Below, piece by piece: positions 25,920-33,834 of a stretch of 44,618 nt of DNA. Position 1 is the first letter of the stretch; each line of letters starts with the position of its first letter. The stretch lies in the NCBI GenBank assembly GCA_024643795.1, contig JAHEMF010000022.1:1-44618 (forward strand). Reading direction: 5' to 3'. Source of the DNA: Bacteroidota bacterium. Its GTDB lineage: Bacteria; Bacteroidota; Bacteroidia; AKYH767-A; OLB10. A program made the position numbers and the translations under genes. The notes under the pieces were generated by a model, which did no database searches, had not been told where the DNA came from, and saw only the letters and a list, made by a program, of their open reading frames with translations.

Positions 25920-27008
25920 ATGGACGAATCTTTTAAAAAGGCCAGAGTACTTGTAGCACCTCTCAATTGGGGCATGGGGCATGCAACTCGCTGCATTCCG
26001 GTGATTGAAGAGCTGGAAAAACATGAATGTGATATAATTCTCTCAGCATCCGGAACCGGCAAATTAATATTGGCTGATCATTTCCCTAACCTACCGTTTG
26101 TTCATATTCCAGACATCGAAATCCGTTATGGCAGTCATTTACCAATATGGCTCATGATGCTTAATCAGTCAGCAAAATTTTTCAGAACTTATCGAAAGGA
26201 ACATTATCAGCTGAGTAAGATTATAACCAATGAAAAGATCACCCACGTTATTTCTGATAACCGGTATGGGTTGTATTCAAAAAAAGTTAAATGTGCAATT
26301 ATCACACATCAGATCAATATACAGACTCCGGGATTTCTTTCTATTTTTAAACCTATTGTAAATACAATCTCAAAAAGATTTATAAATAAATTTTCAGAAT
26401 GCTGGATACCAGATAATGAAGAAATAAACCTATCTGGCAAATTAAGTAAGTCTGACAGTATAAAAATTCCGGTTTATTTGTCAGGTATCTTATCTAGATT
26501 CAAGAGATCAGCAGAAATATCACAAAAAAAATATGATGCTGTTGCTGTGTTGTCAGGTCCTGAACCGTCCAGGTCAGCGTTTGAAAAAAAGATTATTGAA
26601 GAGTTGGGGGTTTATGGTAAACCCAGTCTGCTGGTGAGAGGGGTTTCAAATTCTTTGGACCCTGTTTTCAACATTCCGGATAATATAGATGTGAGATCAC
26701 TTATTACCGATGCGGAACTGATAAAAATTCTTCATCCCGACACCCTTTATATAGGAAGGTCAGGTTATTCAACTTTGATGGATCTATTGGTATTAGATCA
26801 CTCAAAAGTGTTGTTTGTACCCACTCCGGGGCAAACAGAACAGGAGTATCTCGCAAGGAATATAAGTGCAAAATTTGGATTTCCTTTTCAGTTGCAGAAC
26901 GAATTAACAATTCCCGATAAAGTAAATGGATCATGGAAAAACAACTTGCATATGCAAACTTCGCTGCCAAAGCTTGTAACCAATTTTCTGCGTTCCAATA
27001 AATCATAA
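25920..27008 (+). CDS. MurG-like glycosyltransferase (GT28-type fold)
   Basis: A 362-residue protein with two Rossmann halves. The N-terminal VLVAPLNWGMGHATRCIPVIEEL matches the GGTGGH-type glycine loop of GT28/MurG enzymes (here NWGMGHATR). The C-terminal half has GRSGYSTLMDLLVL and VPTPGQTEQEYLARNI, the nucleotide-sugar and acceptor-loop pattern of MurG and UDP-GlcNAc epimerase folds. The start is the ATG at 25920; a longer frame would add nine residues before it and cross the promoter. Donor and acceptor are unknown. It is divergent from trmB and precedes the B12 leader. Confidence 0.8.
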   Translation: MDESFKKARVLVAPLNWGMGHATRCIPVIEELEKHECDIILSASGTGKLILADHFPNLPFVHIPDIEIRYGSHLPIWLMMLNQSAKFFRTYRKEHYQLSKIITNEKITHVISDNRYGLYSKKVKCAIITHQINIQTPGFLSIFKPIVNTISKRFINKFSECWIPDNEEINLSGKLSKSDSIKIPVYLSGILSRFKRSAEISQKKYDAVAVLSGPEPSRSAFEKKIIEELGVYGKPSLLVRGVSNSLDPVFNIPDNIDVRSLITDAELIKILHPDTLYIGRSGYSTLMDLLVLDHSKVLFVPTPGQTEQEYLARNISAKFGFPFQLQNELTIPDKVNGSWKNNLHMQTSLPKLVTNFLRSNKS

Positions 27009-27018
27009 TTATATTATC

Positions 27019-27026
27019 TACTTTTG
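27019..27026 (+). promoter_or_regulatory. Promoter -7 element of the cobalamin-uptake operon
   Basis: TACTTTTG is a perfect TAnnTTTG match placed about seven bases before the 5' edge of the riboswitch, so transcription would begin at the aptamer. It is eleven bases after the glycosyltransferase stop. No good -33 TTG. Confidence 0.6.
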
Positions 27027-27030
27027 CTCC

Positions 27031-27205
27031 TATGTGGTTACCGGATAAACTATCCGGTATTAAAAGGGAAAATGGTGTAATTCCGTTACAGTCCCCGCTG
27101 CTGTGAAACCTGCGTGTTTCAGGTATTTTATACCACTTCCACCCCTCCCCGGGGTGGTGGGAAGGTTACCTGAAGAGGTTGAGTCAGAAGACCTGCCATG
27201 ATAAA
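27031..27205 (+). promoter_or_regulatory. Cobalamin (B12) riboswitch aptamer
   Basis: Core motifs appear in the right order: the CCGGATAAACTATCCGG hairpin (27041-27057), GGGAA (27066-27070), GGTG.AATTCC (27074-27083), the B12-box segment CAGTCCCCGCTGCTGTGA (27089-27106), an ACCACTT/GGGAAGG pair around a strong GC stem (27132-27165), and the closing GAGTCAGAAGACCTGCC (27181-27197). It lies directly in front of a BtuB-like receptor gene. In this family adenosylcobalamin or methylcobalamin binding lowers expression. Confidence 0.93.
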
Positions 27206-27211
27206 AATGGT

Positions 27212-27241
27212 GATCAAGCTTTCGGAGGAAAAGCACTGATC
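27212..27241 (+). promoter_or_regulatory. Riboswitch expression-platform hairpin
   Basis: GATCA (27212-27216) pairs with TGATC (27237-27241) and GCTTT (27218-27222) with AAAGC (27230-27234), presenting the loop CGGAGGA (27223-27229). It immediately follows the aptamer, where the regulatory stem of cobalamin riboswitches is expected. The GGAGG is 67 bases from the start codon, too far to be its ribosome binding site, and there is no U-run, so it is not a simple terminator. Confidence 0.6.
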
Positions 27242-27295
27242 CAGGTATAAAATAGTATCCGGCTCAGCATCATTTAGTAAATCTGTTTCATTGCC

Positions 27296-29197
27296 ATGAA
27301 AAAGGCAATCATTGTATGTTTACTCATTCTGTCAAATCAATTGTGTTTGGCATTCATTTTCCTGCCTGATGATACCATGGCTATCAGGTCGGTTACTATA
27401 ACCTCAAACAGACCAGAAATATTTTCTCCTGCGCGGCCTACTTTTGAAATTGATAGTGCTGCTATTTCAAGAAATCAATATAGCTCTCTTGGGTCATTAC
27501 TTCGTAAAGAGTCACCTGTACATATTAAAAGCTACGGCATGGCAGGGTCGTCTACCGTATCAATCAGGGGACTTGAACCCAGGCACACTCAAATATCATG
27601 GAATGGGTACAATATAAATTCAACTTCTTTGGGCGTATCTGACCTTTCATTAATACCAACATACTTTCTGGAAAGCATATCCATAATGAGAGGTGAACTT
27701 TCTACAGCTTGTGGCACATCATCTCCCGGAGGTGTTATATCTATGAATGTCGGCACTCCCGGCTTTAAGAAGGATCTCAAGATTGACCTGTATGCTTTTG
27801 CCGGCAGTTATAAAAATTCCGGCACCGGATTCACATTGATTGCTGCCAATAAATTTATTGAGAGCAAAAGTCGATTTTATTTTCAATCATCCAAAAATGA
27901 TTTTTCATTTTACAATACAGCTGTTGCGGGAGCTCCTGAACAGGAAATGACCAATGCTGAACTTACCAATATTGGATTAACGCAGGATTTTTCATTTAAG
28001 CTTAGCAACACGAGTTATTTATCTGCAGGAGTGTGGTACCAGAACACCGAACGCGGCATCCCACCTCTCATGACCATACCATCGAGCGAAGCCGGTCAAA
28101 AGGATAGCCTGATCAGAACTTATGTGAGATATCAGAAACATACTGGTAAATCAATACTCACATTGGGTGGTGCATGGTTTAGTGAAGACCAAAAATACTG
28201 GGATGATGCCACAGGTTTAAATACTCAATATAATGTTAGGAATGGATACTTAAATGCAGACCTAAGGTATCATATCTCTCCGGCTATTGTTTTAAATACA
28301 GGCATCATGTACAATAATTGCGGGGCATCATTTGATGAATATAATGGACATCAGTCGCGTTCCATTACTTCTTTGTTTGCCGGATCAACTTTTAGTCCGA
28401 ACAAAAGGACCGAGTTTTCTATATCAATAAGAAAAGAGTTCGGAACAATTGAAACTCCTACTATACTAGCACATATTGAATCAAAATATACCGTTATTGC
28501 TGACAAACTTTCTGTGATGGTATCGGGCGGTAATGTCTTCAATGCACCTACCTTAAATGATCTTTTCTGGACCCCTGGAGGAAATCCGGAGCTTGAAAGT
28601 GAAAAAGGTTATGGCGCTGAGTTGGGGTTGATTCTTGGCAATGGAATAAAACTTCCAAATCTGCAGATATCCTATTACATTAATAAAATTGATAATTGGA
28701 TAAAATGGTATCCAGGCCCAAATGGATATTATGAAGCAGCAAACATTAAACAAGTGAATGCTCATGGGTTGGAGGTAACAGGAAGTTACTCAAGGGTGAT
28801 CTCACATTATCAATTGAATGGCCGGATTTGGTATAACTGGTGCAGATCTGTAACCAGTAAAACAGATGAACCCTATTCATCATCTTCAATTGACAAACAG
28901 CTCATCTACATCCCGGAACACTCAGGTGGCATGCAGCTCTCGATCTCAGTATCAGGATTTACTTTTGCATATAATCAATCCTATACGGGATATCAGTATG
29001 TTAAAAGTGATAACACACAATGGCTTGACCCATATTTAATTGGGAGTTTTAATATTCAAAAAACATTTACCATAAATAATTTTCACATAAGTGTTTTTGG
29101 AGATGTAAATAATTTATTTGATGAAACATACCAGATAATTGCGTGGCGACCTATGCCCGGAAGATGGTATTTAGCAGGAATAAGATTAAGTATTTGA
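27296..29197 (+). CDS. btuB: TonB-dependent cobalamin receptor, BtuB-like
   Basis: Outer-membrane active transporter. A signal peptide (about 1-20) is followed by a plug domain (about 30-145, with STVSIRGLEPRHTQISWNGY and SPGGVISMNV) and a 22-strand barrel ending in WYLAGIRLSI. Cobalamin is the likely substrate because the gene sits behind a B12 riboswitch and before a BtuG-like lipoprotein. Length 633 is close to E. coli BtuB and much shorter than SusC-type receptors. No carboxypeptidase-like N-terminal extension is visible, which also separates it from SusC. The start ATG is 91 bases after the aptamer. Confidence 0.87.
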   Translation: MKKAIIVCLLILSNQLCLAFIFLPDDTMAIRSVTITSNRPEIFSPARPTFEIDSAAISRNQYSSLGSLLRKESPVHIKSYGMAGSSTVSIRGLEPRHTQISWNGYNINSTSLGVSDLSLIPTYFLESISIMRGELSTACGTSSPGGVISMNVGTPGFKKDLKIDLYAFAGSYKNSGTGFTLIAANKFIESKSRFYFQSSKNDFSFYNTAVAGAPEQEMTNAELTNIGLTQDFSFKLSNTSYLSAGVWYQNTERGIPPLMTIPSSEAGQKDSLIRTYVRYQKHTGKSILTLGGAWFSEDQKYWDDATGLNTQYNVRNGYLNADLRYHISPAIVLNTGIMYNNCGASFDEYNGHQSRSITSLFAGSTFSPNKRTEFSISIRKEFGTIETPTILAHIESKYTVIADKLSVMVSGGNVFNAPTLNDLFWTPGGNPELESEKGYGAELGLILGNGIKLPNLQISYYINKIDNWIKWYPGPNGYYEAANIKQVNAHGLEVTGSYSRVISHYQLNGRIWYNWCRSVTSKTDEPYSSSSIDKQLIYIPEHSGGMQLSISVSGFTFAYNQSYTGYQYVKSDNTQWLDPYLIGSFNIQKTFTINNFHISVFGDVNNLFDETYQIIAWRPMPGRWYLAGIRLSI

Positions 29198-29216
29198 TTT
29201 ATTATAAAATTATATC

Positions 29217-30290
29217 ATGATGAGACTACAGACTATTTTGGTCACAATTTTAACAGTACTGACATTTAATGCATGTAAAAAAGATAAGCAGACAGACCCA
29301 ACTCCTCAGGCAGGTAGCAAAGGGGTGTATGTAGTAAATGAAGGCGCATTTGGTAATAGTGATGCTACCGTATCGTATTATGACAAGAGCTCACAAACCA
29401 TGATTAGCAACATGTTCTCAAATGCCAACTCACTTCCTCTGGGTGATGTAGCTCAATCAATGATTATATCAGGTAGTTCAGGATTTGTTGTTGTAAACAA
29501 TTCTAAAAAAGTAGAAGTGGTTAATATCAATGATTTTACATCACAGTCAACCATAACAGGTTTCAGCGGACCCAGGTATATGCTCATACACAATGGTGCA
29601 GGCTATGTAACGGACTGGTTTTCTGACGATGTTAAAATTGTAGACCTTAACACTATGTCTGTCACCGGCTCAATACCAACCGGAACAGGACCCGAACAGA
29701 TGGCGCTTGTGAACGATCGCATCTTTGTTTGCAATATTGGCGGATGGGGTAGCGACAGTACCATTACTGTGATCAATACTGCATTGCAGGCAGTAGAAGC
29801 AACAATAAATGTTGGTATTAATCCCAACAGTATTTCAACTGACCTAAACAATAATATCTGGATCCTTTGTGGAGGTTCTACCGGGCCCGACTTTATTGGA
29901 GGTACTGCGGATGATATTGCAGGTTCACTTTACAAAATTGACCCTTCAAACTATAACATTACCTACCAGCAAACACTTCAGCAATTTGATCATCCTTTGA
30001 AGCTGACATACAGTTCTATTTCCAACCAGTTGTATTTTCTTATGGGATCAGATGGTTACACAGGTAAGGTAGTATCACTTGACCCTTCTATTCCTGGCAA
30101 CGGGTCAACGCAGATCAACGCAAGAACATTTTATGGACTAGGTGTTGATCCATATGATGGATTGATATATGCAGGAATGGCACCCGGCTTTAGTCAGAAT
30201 GGGTATGTGTTCCGGTTTCAAAATACTGGAACATTAATTGATTCTATGGAAGTAGGAATAGCTCCCAATGGATTTGCATTCAAAAACTGA
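29217..30290 (+). CDS. BtuG-like beta-propeller lipoprotein (DUF5074/YncE type)
   Basis: Lipoprotein with lipobox FNAC (Cys20) followed by KKDKQTD, a basic-acidic stretch resembling the surface-export signal of Bacteroidota lipoproteins. The mature part has repeated blades such as VVVNNSKKVEVVNINDF, GYVTDWFSDDVKIVDLNTM and IFVCNIGGWGSDSTITVIN, a YncE-like seven-bladed propeller. In Bacteroides, BtuG is a surface propeller that binds cobalamin tightly and hands it to BtuB. Position 19 bases after the receptor supports that role. Either of the two first Met codons could start it. Length 357. Confidence 0.8.
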   Translation: MMRLQTILVTILTVLTFNACKKDKQTDPTPQAGSKGVYVVNEGAFGNSDATVSYYDKSSQTMISNMFSNANSLPLGDVAQSMIISGSSGFVVVNNSKKVEVVNINDFTSQSTITGFSGPRYMLIHNGAGYVTDWFSDDVKIVDLNTMSVTGSIPTGTGPEQMALVNDRIFVCNIGGWGSDSTITVINTALQAVEATINVGINPNSISTDLNNNIWILCGGSTGPDFIGGTADDIAGSLYKIDPSNYNITYQQTLQQFDHPLKLTYSSISNQLYFLMGSDGYTGKVVSLDPSIPGNGSTQINARTFYGLGVDPYDGLIYAGMAPGFSQNGYVFRFQNTGTLIDSMEVGIAPNGFAFKN

Positions 30291-30291
30291 T

Positions 30292-30771
30292 CTACTGAAC
30301 CCTTGTAATGATAGTGGATGTGGTGATGGTATTAGACAAATGCCCTGCCCTATCTTTAATATACAACTCATATCTGATAGTATCATTTATCTTTAAAATA
30401 TTGTAATCAATATTGATCTGCACTGATCCTTTAAGAGAGGAATTATTACCAGAAGGCTTAAGGTAAGGTAAACGATATTCTAAGGGAGCGGCAAGGTTAG
30501 CTTCTGTAAAAACTCCATTTTTCAATTCAAAAAGTTTTGCAAAAATATCGCGATCACTGGTATTAGACTCAGGCGTACCTATATCACCATCTCCATCATT
30601 GAAATCAAAGATCAACTCCAAAGAATCCTGATTATTTTGAGAGGTATATTTCACGAGGCTCACAAAGCTTATTTCAGGCGTAATTGGAAAAGAGTCATCC
30701 TTTTTACATCCTGCACCTATTCCAAACACAATAAACATCCCCGTAAGGGTGATCCAAACTCTTTTACCCAT
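30292..30771 (-). CDS. Small predicted surface lipoprotein, function unknown
   Basis: A 159-residue protein with signal peptide and lipobox (GIGAGC, Cys22) followed by KKDD, which fits the lipoprotein export signal of this phylum. The mature part is beta-rich and contains FDFNDGDGDIGTPE, an acidic loop like calcium-binding DxDxDG motifs, and YELYIKDRAGHLSNTI, resembling a single Ig-like or cadherin-like domain. It is convergent with the BtuG-like gene with one base between the stops. I recognise the general type from gliding Bacteroidota but no named function. Confidence 0.75.
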   Translation of the reverse strand: MGKRVWITLTGMFIVFGIGAGCKKDDSFPITPEISFVSLVKYTSQNNQDSLELIFDFNDGDGDIGTPESNTSDRDIFAKLFELKNGVFTEANLAAPLEYRLPYLKPSGNNSSLKGSVQINIDYNILKINDTIRYELYIKDRAGHLSNTITTSTIITRVQ

Positions 30772-30847
30772 ACTGTAAAGTTATGAAATTGGATAGTTTA
30801 GTGGAATACAATTGATACTATTATATTCGTAAGCAAAACGTAATATT

Positions 30848-31369
30848 ATGGCTCTTATTCTCCCAGTAAAAGGTATTAGTCCGGTTTTCGGCGAAAATTG
30901 TTTTTTGGCACCCAATGCTACTATTACCGGAGAGGTTGTTATGGGAAACGACTGTTCAGTATGGTTTAATGCAGTAGTGAGGGGTGATGTTCATTCCATA
31001 ACCATCGGAAACCGTGTCAATATTCAGGATCAGGCAGTTATTCATTGCACTTATCAAAAAGCAAAGACCATAATTGGTGATAATGTATCTATAGGACATT
31101 CCGCTTTAGTTCACGGCTGCACATTAGAAGAGAACGTATTGATTGGAATGGGAGCTATAGTTATGGACCATGCTGTTATAGGTAAAAACTCAATGATAGC
31201 TGCCGGAGCGGTGGTGTTGGAAAACACGGTAGTTGAACCGGGCTCAATTTATGCCGGTGTGCCTGCCCGGAAAGTGAAGCAGATGACACCTGAACACTTC
31301 AAAGAGATCAATGAACGTATTTCCAATAACTATGTAATGTATGCCTCATGGTATGACGCAATAAAATAG
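30848..31369 (+). CDS. Gamma-class carbonic anhydrase family protein
   Basis: Left-handed beta-helix protein built of hexapeptide repeats (about 10-150: ITGEVVMG, VVRGDVHSITIG, VSIGHSALVHG, VLIGMGAIVMD). The three zinc-binding histidines of gamma carbonic anhydrases are present as H66, H84 and H89. Related proteins (YrdA, PaaY) are annotated with carbonic anhydrase or thioesterase-linked roles, so CO2 hydration is likely but not certain. Length 173 is typical. A near-consensus TATATTCG lies just upstream, around 30822-30829. Confidence 0.88.
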   Translation: MALILPVKGISPVFGENCFLAPNATITGEVVMGNDCSVWFNAVVRGDVHSITIGNRVNIQDQAVIHCTYQKAKTIIGDNVSIGHSALVHGCTLEENVLIGMGAIVMDHAVIGKNSMIAAGAVVLENTVVEPGSIYAGVPARKVKQMTPEHFKEINERISNNYVMYASWYDAIK

Positions 31370-31396
31370 TGTAGATTACACTTTCAAAATAGCGAT

Positions 31397-32392
31397 GTGG
31401 CAAAAAAAAGAATAAAATCAGACAGCTGTTTAAATTGTGGGGCAACTTTCTCTACCGATGTTAACTATTGCCCTGATTGCGGGCAGGAAAATGATAACAA
31501 ACGACAGCCAATTTCTTATGTGCTTTTAGATCTTGTACAAAATTTTCTTTCTCTTGACTCGAAAGTCGCCAACAGTATTATCCCGATTCTTTTCAAACCG
31601 GGTTTTCTTACACTGGAATTCATTAAAGGACGTAGACAAACATATATTCACCCTGCCCGTCTATTCCTGACTCTTGTAGTTGCCTACTTTCTGTTGTCGT
31701 CCTTATTAAGCTCAAGTCTGCCAAATGGAGGGAAATCCCCTGTGACTGTGACAATTGATACAACAGGAAAATCACAAAACCTGAATTTTTCCGTTCCAAA
31801 TCCGGCTTATAATGATGAATACCTTAAAAATATTGAAGAAAATGTGGAGCCTGACACCAATAGTGTATTCAGCTCATATGGCAAAATCAGAGATCTGCTT
31901 GATGGTGGTGTCACAGACGTTGAGATTTTACTTGACTCGCTTGGTAAAGAAAGGACTCTGTCAAACAAATTTACATACATGTGGATCATGAAAATTGTGA
32001 ATTATAATCAGGCTGAATTCTCAAAATATCTGCTAGATAAATTACCCTGGATGATCTTTTTATTCATGCCGGTATTTGCTTTACTATTAAAACTATTTTT
32101 TTATAAGCAAGATAAATTTTATATCGATCACCTTATATTTTCATTTCATGTTCACTCGTTCATTTTCATGCTACTCATAATAGCAACACTAGTAGCCTGG
32201 AGTACTTCTGTTACGCTGGAAGCATTAGTGACCATAATATTTATCATTTATGCTGTTATAGCATTGAAAAAAGTTTATGATCAAGAGTGGCGCACTACGA
32301 TCTTTAAATCTATTTTGATATTTTTAAGTTATAGCGTATGCGCGATCATCTGCTCATTACTATTTCTTGCAGTTTCATTCATATTATACTGA
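31397..32392 (+). CDS. DUF3667 zinc-ribbon membrane protein
   Basis: A 331-residue protein with an N-terminal zinc ribbon (Cys11, Cys14, Cys25, Cys28) and the DUF3667 segment FKPGFLTLEFIKGRRQTYIHPARLFL (about 69-94 overall). The rest has about five hydrophobic helices (around 95-110 and four in 215-330), with a polar loop of about 100 residues between. The family is common in Bacteroidota and has no known function. The start is GTG at 31397, and an overlapping ATG two bases upstream is out of frame. It follows the carbonic anhydrase by 27 bases, in which AGTGTA-gat-TACACT forms a small hairpin (31368-31382). Confidence 0.8.
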   Translation: MAKKRIKSDSCLNCGATFSTDVNYCPDCGQENDNKRQPISYVLLDLVQNFLSLDSKVANSIIPILFKPGFLTLEFIKGRRQTYIHPARLFLTLVVAYFLLSSLLSSSLPNGGKSPVTVTIDTTGKSQNLNFSVPNPAYNDEYLKNIEENVEPDTNSVFSSYGKIRDLLDGGVTDVEILLDSLGKERTLSNKFTYMWIMKIVNYNQAEFSKYLLDKLPWMIFLFMPVFALLLKLFFYKQDKFYIDHLIFSFHVHSFIFMLLIIATLVAWSTSVTLEALVTIIFIIYAVIALKKVYDQEWRTTIFKSILIFLSYSVCAIICSLLFLAVSFILY

Positions 32393-32397
32393 ATCTG

Positions 32398-33225
32398 CTA
32401 TTTCCAAAGATCAAGGTGCTCAAGTTTTAACTTGCCTTCAAAAAAGATCTTGGTACTCTTTTCAAAAGAGCTTGTATAATCTGAGATATAAAAATGGTGG
32501 TCACCACTCCTTTTGGTGCAGAGCAGTTTCCTGGCATTTAATATTGAGTGTATTCTGGAGGCAACTATCTCAGCACTGTCAACTATCCACACCTTTCCGT
32601 TGTAGTATTCGCTGATCTCTGGCTTTATCAGGGGGTAGTGAGTACATGCAAGGATCAATGCATCTATATTTTTTAGGCGTGGCTTTGACAAATAGCTATT
32701 AATGACCGTACGACTGATATTATTATTAAAAAAACCTTCCTCGATCATTGGAGCCAGCAAAGGTGTTGCTACAGAAACAACTTCCAGGTCCCGGTTAACA
32801 TTTACAAGTTGATTTGCATATTCACCTGACCGAATGGTTGCTCTGGTACCTATCACACCAATTTTCTTCATCTTTTTGGATCGGCTCACTTTATCAACAA
32901 CTGGTGAGATCACATCCAAAACAGGGCATTTTTCACCAATGTTATTTTTTACATGATCATATGCTATGGAAGAAGCTGTATTACATGCTATCACAATGAT
33001 CTTACACCCTTGTGAGAATAAAAATTCAGCTATTTTAAGTGAATAATTTTTTATTGAGCCCGGAGCCTTATCGCCGTAAGGTAAATGTGCAGTATCACCA
33101 AAATAAATTATTCTTTCAAGTGGCATCCTTGCTTTAATAGCATTTGCTACGGTTAAACCACCTATCCCGGAATCAAATATCCCGATAGGTGCTGAAGGTT
33201 TGGGCTTAGGGTGTTTGGCTTTCAA
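32398..33225 (-). CDS. murI: Glutamate racemase MurI
   Basis: Cofactor-independent racemase supplying D-glutamate for MurD. IGIFDSGIGGLTV is at the N-terminus, IIYFGDTAHLPYGDK follows, and the two catalytic cysteines lie in VIACNTASS and LACTHYPLI. The frame is open to an ATG at 33264, but that ATG is inside a terminator stem and the next (33252) is inside a perfect -7 element. I therefore prefer the in-frame TTG at 33225 (MKAKHPKPK), which gives 275 residues, closer to the family norm. The earlier ATG remains possible if transcription reads through from the upstream chaperone gene. Confidence 0.9.
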   Translation of the reverse strand: MKAKHPKPKPSAPIGIFDSGIGGLTVANAIKARMPLERIIYFGDTAHLPYGDKAPGSIKNYSLKIAEFLFSQGCKIIVIACNTASSIAYDHVKNNIGEKCPVLDVISPVVDKVSRSKKMKKIGVIGTRATIRSGEYANQLVNVNRDLEVVSVATPLLAPMIEEGFFNNNISRTVINSYLSKPRLKNIDALILACTHYPLIKPEISEYYNGKVWIVDSAEIVASRIHSILNARKLLCTKRSGDHHFYISDYTSSFEKSTKIFFEGKLKLEHLDLWK

Positions 33226-33245
33226 GTTGAAGAAATAATAATTAG

Positions 33246-33253
33246 CAAACATA
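33246..33253 (-). promoter_or_regulatory. Promoter -7 element for murI
   Basis: On the minus strand TATGTTTG matches TAnnTTTG and begins in the T-run of the upstream terminator. It implies a transcription start near 33240, downstream of both ATG candidates for murI and upstream of the TTG at 33225. Confidence 0.5.
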
Positions 33254-33282
33254 AAAAAAGCCATCCATTAAGGATGGCTTTG
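33253..33282 (-). terminator. Intrinsic terminator after the Skp/OmpH gene pair
   Basis: On the minus strand GCCATCC-ttaat-GGATGGC forms a perfect 7-bp stem, extended by three A-T pairs, with a five-base loop and a run of seven T. It lies about 20 bases after the stop of the OmpH gene at 33303 and should end that transcript. Confidence 0.85.
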
Positions 33283-33302
33283 TGGTAATAATTACCGTTA
33301 CC

Positions 33303-33812
33303 TTATTTCAGGCCAAGTTTTGATTTCACCAAAGGCATGATATCATCTGAATCCTGTGCAAAAAGTACTACACCTACACTAGTGTCGAGAATATAAGAAT
33401 AGTTCTTCTCTTTAGCCACAGCCTGGATAGCATCTTCTGCTTTCTTAACAATAGGGGAGTAAAGATCCTCCTTCTTTTTTTGAATCGATTGCTGAGCATC
33501 ATCCTGGAACTCCTGGATTCTGCCTTCAAGATCATTGATCTCTTTGGCTTTTGCTTGCTTTACAGGGTCAGGCATTGTTGCCTCATTAGCACGGTATTCA
33601 TTGATCTTACTCTGATATTCAGCTGACATGGTCTTAAGCTGACTTTCAAGAGACATTCCAAACTTCTGCAATGTTGAATCTGCAAGCTTGGTTTCAGGCA
33701 ACATTGCCAGTAGTTCAGTTGAGTTAATATGTCCGAATTTTAAATTCTGAGCATATGTTGAGAAAGCTGAACACAAAAATACAAGTGCAGCAATTTTAAG
33801 GGTCTTCATCAT
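33303..33812 (-). CDS. OmpH/Skp-family periplasmic chaperone
   Basis: Signal peptide (about 1-22, ending TYAQ) followed by KFGHINSTELLAMLPE, the characteristic start of mature Skp/OmpH proteins, then a long charged helical hairpin (about 50-135) and a small C-terminal beta part. Skp trimers hold unfolded outer-membrane proteins in the periplasm and deliver them to BamA. This is the second of two such genes downstream of bamA, followed by a strong terminator. Length 169 is typical. Confidence 0.9.
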   Translation of the reverse strand: MMKTLKIAALVFLCSAFSTYAQNLKFGHINSTELLAMLPETKLADSTLQKFGMSLESQLKTMSAEYQSKINEYRANEATMPDPVKQAKAKEINDLEGRIQEFQDDAQQSIQKKKEDLYSPIVKKAEDAIQAVAKEKNYSYILDTSVGVVLFAQDSDDIMPLVKSKLGLK

Positions 33813-33834
33813 TATTACTTATTTTAAATTTATA

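Noticed and set aside
25865-26062. 66-residue N-terminal extension of TrmB
   Set aside because: It overlaps the divergent glycosyltransferase start and shows no TrmB similarity; the ATG at 25864 gives a normal-length protein.
27132-27165. GC stem CTTCCACCCC/GGGGTGGTGGGAAG as a transcription terminator
   Set aside because: It lies inside the riboswitch aptamer at the expected position of a peripheral helix and has no following U-run.
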